Source: Opitutaceae bacterium (lineage in GTDB: Bacteria > Verrucomicrobiota > Verrucomicrobiia > Opitutales > Opitutaceae). Taken from it: a stretch of DNA of 33,864 nucleotides. The notes beneath the pieces are model-generated. The model ran no database searches. It saw only the letters and a program-made list of their open reading frames with translations, and was not told where the DNA came from. Positions 29,249 to 33,864 of the stretch are shown piece after piece. Location: contig JAHFTD010000019.1 of the NCBI GenBank assembly GCA_023269565.1, positions 1 through 33,864 of the forward strand, given 5' to 3'. A program made the position numbers and the translations under genes. Numbering within the stretch: the stretch's first letter is position 1; the number at the start of each line of letters is the position of its first letter.

Positions 29249-30463
29249 ATGCGCATTCTTCTCCTCGCTCTGCTGTCCGTCTGTTCGCTGTCCGCCCGTT
29301 CTCTCGCTCCCATCGATTCCTTTCTGCTCAAGCCGTCCCGGCTGTTCGATGGGCAGCTGATACATGAAGGCTGGGGAGCCGTCGTGACCGGCGACAAAAT
29401 CGTGGCCGCGGGGCCGTTCGCCGAACTCAAGGCTCCGACGGACGCGCAAACCATCGAGCTGCCGGGCATGACGCTCCTGCCCGGCCTTATCGACGCGCAC
29501 TCGCACGTCCTGCTGCATCCTTACAGCGAAACCTCCTGGAACGACCAGGTGGCGCACGAGTCGGTCGCCTTGCGTGTCGCGCGCGCGACCAATCACCTCC
29601 GCCGGACTTTGCTGGCTGGGTTCACCACCATCCGCGATCTCGGCACCGAGGGCGCCGGCTATGCCGATGTCGGCCTCAAGCAGGCGGTCGAGCAGGGGAT
29701 CATTTCCGGGCCCCGGATGCTCGTGGTGACGAAGGCCGTCGTCGCGACCGGTAGCTACGGCCCGAAAGGCTACGCCGCCGAATCGTCCGTGCCGCAGGGG
29801 GCGGAGGAGGCTGATGGCGACAGCCTCGTGCGGGTCGTCCGCGATCAGATCGGTCACGGGGCCGATTGGGTGAAGGTATATGCCGACTACCGCTGGGGCC
29901 CGGCCAACGAAGCCGCGCCGACGTTTTCCCTCGAGGAACTGAAACTCATCGTCGAAACCGCGCGCAGCAGCGGCCGGTCCGTCTCGGCGCACGCGACTAC
30001 GCCCGAGGGCATGCGGCGTGCCGTGCTAGCCGGCGTCGAGACCATCGAGCACGGCACGGCCGGCACGCGGGAGGTTTTCCAGTTGATGAAGGAACACGGC
30101 GTCGCCCTCGTGCCCACTCTTGCTGCGATCGGCGACCGGCCCGGCGCGAAGGAGTCCTTCCAGGCGGCGCTCGCCGCCGGCGTCACCATCGCCAGCGGCA
30201 GCGATGCCGGCGTCTTCGCCCACGGCGACAATGCCCTCGAATTGGAGAAGATGGTCGAATACGGCCTGGCGCCGCTCGACGCGCTGCGCGCCGCGACATC
30301 CATCGACGCCCGCGTGCTGCACCTGGCCGATAAGATTGGCCGCATCGCTCCGGGCTTGCTCGCCGACCTCATCGCGGTGGACGGTGATCCGACCAAGGCG
30401 ATAACAGCGTTGCGGAAGGTGCGGCTCGTGATGAAGGACGGCGTGTTGGTCCGCGGACCTTGA
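29249..30463 (+). CDS. Exported amidohydrolase (imidazolonepropionase/prolidase-like metal hydrolase)
   Basis: The 404-residue product has a signal peptide, [18 protein letters not shown]. The amidohydrolase superfamily site is complete: His84 and His86 ([12 protein letters not shown]), Lys209 ([10 protein letters not shown], the expected carbamylated lysine), His248 (SAHATTPEG), His268 (ETIEHGTAG) and Asp319 (ASGSDAGVF). These bind one or two metal ions, usually zinc. The small beta domain wraps both ends ([32 protein letters not shown]). Exported relatives in this group (COG1228 type) include dipeptidases and prolidases that act on Xaa-Arg/Lys/Pro substrates, so a role in periplasmic peptide breakdown is likely but unproven. 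The frame is open upstream into the cupin gene, but the signal peptide fixes the start. Confidence 0.92.
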   Translation: MRILLLALLSVCSLSARSLAPIDSFLLKPSRLFDGQLIHEGWGAVVTGDKIVAAGPFAELKAPTDAQTIELPGMTLLPGLIDAHSHVLLHPYSETSWNDQVAHESVALRVARATNHLRRTLLAGFTTIRDLGTEGAGYADVGLKQAVEQGIISGPRMLVVTKAVVATGSYGPKGYAAESSVPQGAEEADGDSLVRVVRDQIGHGADWVKVYADYRWGPANEAAPTFSLEELKLIVETARSSGRSVSAHATTPEGMRRAVLAGVETIEHGTAGTREVFQLMKEHGVALVPTLAAIGDRPGAKESFQAALAAGVTIASGSDAGVFAHGDNALELEKMVEYGLAPLDALRAATSIDARVLHLADKIGRIAPGLLADLIAVDGDPTKAITALRKVRLVMKDGVLVRGP

Positions 30464-30529
30464 TCTGCTTCATACCTGCTCCGGCGCTTGTTCGTTGTTT
30501 GCGATGATATCCGTCGCCCCGGATGAGAT

Positions 30530-31117
30530 TCAGACGGCGGGCGGGCCGAGGAAAAATTGTCCTGCTGCGACTATGCTGGCGTGGTCGCCGAGCACATCGC
30601 CCGGGCGGTTGCCCTGGCCGAGTAGTAAACCACCCCAGCGCATTTTCATGTATTCGGCCGTGAATTGCAGCGAATCACGGAGCGGCCCGGCGAGTCGCGG
30701 ATCGGTGTCGCTGTAGACACTGATGCCCCAGAGAGTCTTGCCCGCCATGCGCGTCTTGAAATCCCAGCCGGGTGCGCGCAGCCATGCCGACCAGTGGTCA
30801 AGGTAGAGCTTGGCCGCGGCGGGTAGCGAATACCAGTAAACGGGTGTGATCATCACCAGATCCGTGGCCTCGAGCGTGGCGGAGAGCAGCGTGCGCGCCG
30901 GACCCTCGATCGCCGGTGTCCACGCTTCCGTCGAGGCGTGGCGGAGGTCATCGAAGGCGGGTAGGGGCAGATCGGCTAGGTTGAGCCAAGTTTGCTTGCA
31001 ACCGTCAGGCAACACCGCTGCGGCATGACGGGCAAGGTGCTCGGAGTTCCCTTTGCGCCGGGCACTGGTGACGAGGAAAAGAAAATGCCGGCCGGCGGCC
31101 GTGGTGGGCGAGGACAT
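30530..31117 (-). CDS. Flavodoxin-fold NAD(P)H-dependent oxidoreductase
   Basis: The 195-residue cytoplasmic protein has the flavodoxin-like fold of NADPH-dependent FMN reductases and quinone reductases. The FMN phosphate loop TSARRKGNSEHLAR is at about residues 17-30, the substrate/flavin loop ITPVYWYSLPAAAKLYLDHW at about 90-110, and a C-terminal helix-strand block includes LWGISVYSD and AEYMKMRWGG. It starts 17 bases after the gamma-lyase stop and is the last gene of the cbs cluster. A link to sulfur or redox metabolism is suggested only by position. The true reductant and acceptor are unknown. Confidence 0.87.
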   Translation of the reverse strand: MSSPTTAAGRHFLFLVTSARRKGNSEHLARHAAAVLPDGCKQTWLNLADLPLPAFDDLRHASTEAWTPAIEGPARTLLSATLEATDLVMITPVYWYSLPAAAKLYLDHWSAWLRAPGWDFKTRMAGKTLWGISVYSDTDPRLAGPLRDSLQFTAEYMKMRWGGLLLGQGNRPGDVLGDHASIVAAGQFFLGPPAV

Positions 31118-31134
31118 GGGCGTAAGGGAGCTGG

Positions 31135-32274
31135 TCAGACCTGCTCCAGCGCCTGCTGGATGTCGGCGATGATGTCCTCGACGTCCTCGCAGCCGACGGA
31201 GAAGCGCACGAGGCCGTCGGTCAGCCCGAACTTGAGGCGGTCCTCGACGGGCACAGAGCCGTGCGTCATGCTGACGGGGTGGCAGAGGAGGCTCTCGACG
31301 CCACCGAGGCTCTCGGCGAGGGCAAAAAGCTTTACGCTGCGGGCAAACCGCTTGCCGGCCTCGAGCGAGCCGAGCTCGGCGGAGACCATGCCGCCGAAGC
31401 CGCTCATCTGCTTTTTCGCCAGCTCGTGGTGCGGGTGCGTGGGCAGCCCAGGGTAATAGACTTTCTTGACCTTCGGATGCGAGGCGAGGAAGGCGGCGAC
31501 CTGGCGCGCGCTGGCGTCGTGCTGGCGCATGCGGAGTCCGAGCGTCTTGGTGGCGCGGAGGATGAAGAAGCAGTCCATCGGGCCGGGGACGCCGCCGACG
31601 GCGTTCTGCAGGAAGCGCAGCCGGGTATGGAGTTCGTCCGAGCGGGTGACGACGATGCCGCCGATGACGTCGCTGTGGCCGTTGATGTATTTGGTCGTGC
31701 TGTGGAGGACGAGGTCGATGCCGAACTCGAGCGGTCGTTGAAAGAACGGGCTCATGAACGTATTGTCGCAGACGGTGATCAGTCCGTGCTGCCGGCCGAT
31801 CTCGGCGACGCCGCGGAGGTCGGTGAGGTTGAGCATCGGGTTGGTGGGCGTCTCGACGAAGATCATCTTCGTGGCCGGGGTGAGGGCGGCGCGGATCTTG
31901 GCGAGATCAGAGGTGTCGACCCACGAGAAGGTGAGGCCGTAGCGCTGCATCACCTTGTCGAAGTAGCGGAACGTTCCGCCGTAAACGTTGTTGGTGACGA
32001 TGACGTGGTCGCCGGCGCTGAGGAGCATCGAGACGGCGGTGGTGGCGGCGAGGCCGGAGGCGAAGGCGAGGCCGTGTTTGCCGTTCTCGAGGGCGGCGAG
32101 GTTTTTCTCGAGGGCGACGCGGGTCGGGTTGATGGTGCGGCCGTAATCGTAGCCCTTGTGCTTGCCGAGTTCCTCCTGCGCGTAGGTGGAGGTCTGGTAG
32201 ATCGGCATCATGACGGCGCCGGTGGTCGGATCCGGCTGCTGGCCGGCGTGGATGGAGTCGGTGAGGAAGCCCAT
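31135..32274 (-). CDS. Cystathionine gamma-lyase/gamma-synthase family PLP enzyme
   Basis: The 379-residue protein belongs to the Cys/Met metabolism PLP family. Motifs are YQTSTYAQEELGKHKGYDYGRTINPTR, the cofactor-stacking NNVYGGT, the DNTF strand, and the PLP lysine K195 in LHSTTKYINGHSDVIGG. The C-terminal SLGGVESLLCHPVSMTH block with substrate carboxylate-binding residues is intact. Sequence alone does not separate gamma-lyase (cystathionine to cysteine) from gamma-synthase. The gene starts 4 bases after the cystathionine beta-synthase stop, which favours gamma-lyase and reverse transsulfuration. Confidence 0.93.
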   Translation of the reverse strand: MGFLTDSIHAGQQPDPTTGAVMMPIYQTSTYAQEELGKHKGYDYGRTINPTRVALEKNLAALENGKHGLAFASGLAATTAVSMLLSAGDHVIVTNNVYGGTFRYFDKVMQRYGLTFSWVDTSDLAKIRAALTPATKMIFVETPTNPMLNLTDLRGVAEIGRQHGLITVCDNTFMSPFFQRPLEFGIDLVLHSTTKYINGHSDVIGGIVVTRSDELHTRLRFLQNAVGGVPGPMDCFFILRATKTLGLRMRQHDASARQVAAFLASHPKVKKVYYPGLPTHPHHELAKKQMSGFGGMVSAELGSLEAGKRFARSVKLFALAESLGGVESLLCHPVSMTHGSVPVEDRLKFGLTDGLVRFSVGCEDVEDIIADIQQALEQV

Positions 32275-32278
32275 GGGA

Positions 32279-33640
<1,362 letters not shown>

Positions 33641-33747
33641 GGGATGGTCGGCGGCCGGGTCATGCCCGATTGGCGCGGGCCGGCGATTTAATGTCAAGGG
33701 CGTGAAGCGCCCGGGGCGGCACAGTGCCCGACAGGAAAAGAGGGAAA

Positions 33748-33812
33748 TGGCGGAGAGAGAGGGGGATTGACTCGCTCCGCTCGGGGCTGCGCCCCAAACC
33801 GGCGCTGCGCCG
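33748..33812 (-). repeat. tRNA-Ser 3'-end-like sequence next to two GC hairpins
   Basis: On the minus strand 33748-33767 reads ATCCCCCTCTCTCTCCGCCA. This matches the T-arm/acceptor/CCA tail of bacterial tRNA-Ser (TCCCTCTCTCTCCGCCA-type) very closely. The sequence 5' of it is not a tRNA body. Instead it has two hairpins, arms GGGGC/GCCCC (33783-33795) and CGGCG/CGCCG (33800-33812). The expected 5' acceptor strand (GGAGAGA) is absent. It looks like a repeat or an integration footprint built on a tRNA tail. Confidence 0.5.
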
Positions 33813-33836
33813 ATTTGCCCTTATCCTCCCTCGCAT

Positions 33837-33864
33837 CCACTTCGCGTCTGCCGCACCACTTCGC
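33837..33864. repeat. Direct repeat CCACTTCGC, 19-bp period, at the window edge
   Basis: CCACTTCGC occurs at 33837-33845 and again at 33856-33864, the last bases of the window. Two copies only are visible. More may lie beyond the edge. Confidence 0.5.

Larger units (their letters stand above)
33641..33864. other. Right-end intergenic region upstream of cbs
   Basis: No gene start is seen. On the minus strand a perfect -35 hexamer TTGACA lies near 33692-33697, about 50 bases upstream of the cbs ATG. The expected -10 position is GC-rich (GCCAAT), so a classical promoter is doubtful. The outer half (33748-33864) is taken up by a tRNA-Ser-tail-like sequence, two hairpins and a direct repeat. Confidence 0.4.

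Noticed and set aside
33748-33830. Complete tRNA-Ser gene on the minus strand
   Set aside because: Only the 3' tail matches. No pairing 5' acceptor strand, D-arm or anticodon arm was found at the right distance.

Overview
The window looks like a chromosomal segment of a GC-rich Gram-negative bacterium, most likely Verrucomicrobiota, family Opitutaceae or close. This is inferred from the gene mix: a UAP1-like nucleotidyltransferase, LpxI-type lipid A synthesis, a FecR-led exopolysaccharide (EPS) operon, DUF4838 and DUF1573 proteins, scarce Shine-Dalgarno sites and several GTG starts. No phage, plasmid, insertion sequence or CRISPR genes are visible. Coding density is high and most genes are recognisable housekeeping or envelope genes.

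Layout. (a) 1-1929, minus: an ExeA/GspA-like ATPase and a GspB-like membrane protein, followed by the first codons of what may be an O-antigen-ligase-like membrane protein cut by the window edge. (b) 2044-8159, plus: an FtsB/DivIC-like protein, a UAP1-like UDP-sugar pyrophosphorylase, a PGM2-like hexose-phosphate mutase and a membrane-anchored DUF4838 protein. (c) 8178-13343, minus: glycogen phosphorylase, tRNA-dihydrouridine synthase, a bifunctional-nuclease-family protein and LpxI. (d) 13478-18315, minus: an EPS operon in the order FecR protein, outer-membrane barrel, Wza-like exporter, Wzc-like tyrosine autokinase, with a promoter candidate in front and a hairpin terminator behind. (e) leuS, minus, divergent from (f) a tight plus operon 21058-25227: HtrA protease, a catalytically dead HtrA homologue, riboflavin synthase and a uracil-DNA-glycosylase-family protein. 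(g) A DUF1573 protein, minus. (h) metK and ahcY, plus, then a double-hairpin repeat, a cupin and an exported amidohydrolase. (i) Minus: cystathionine beta-synthase, a cystathionine gamma-lyase/synthase and a flavodoxin-fold reductase. The right edge holds hairpins and a tRNA-Ser-tail-like sequence.

How it fits together. Glycogen phosphorylase releases glucose-1-phosphate, which the mutase and pyrophosphorylase can direct to glycolysis or to UDP-sugars for EPS and envelope. MetK, AhcY, CBS and the gamma-lyase together form a path from methionine through SAM, SAH and homocysteine to cysteine (reverse transsulfuration).

The most interesting signals are the protease/pseudoprotease pair whose second member has lost all three catalytic residues, and a family-4-like uracil-DNA glycosylase that lacks two of the four expected iron-sulfur cysteines. 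Next are the 67-bp double-hairpin repeat beside the cupin gene and the repeat-like sequence with a tRNA-Ser 3' end at the right edge. I did not find a clearly new multi-gene defence or mobile system.
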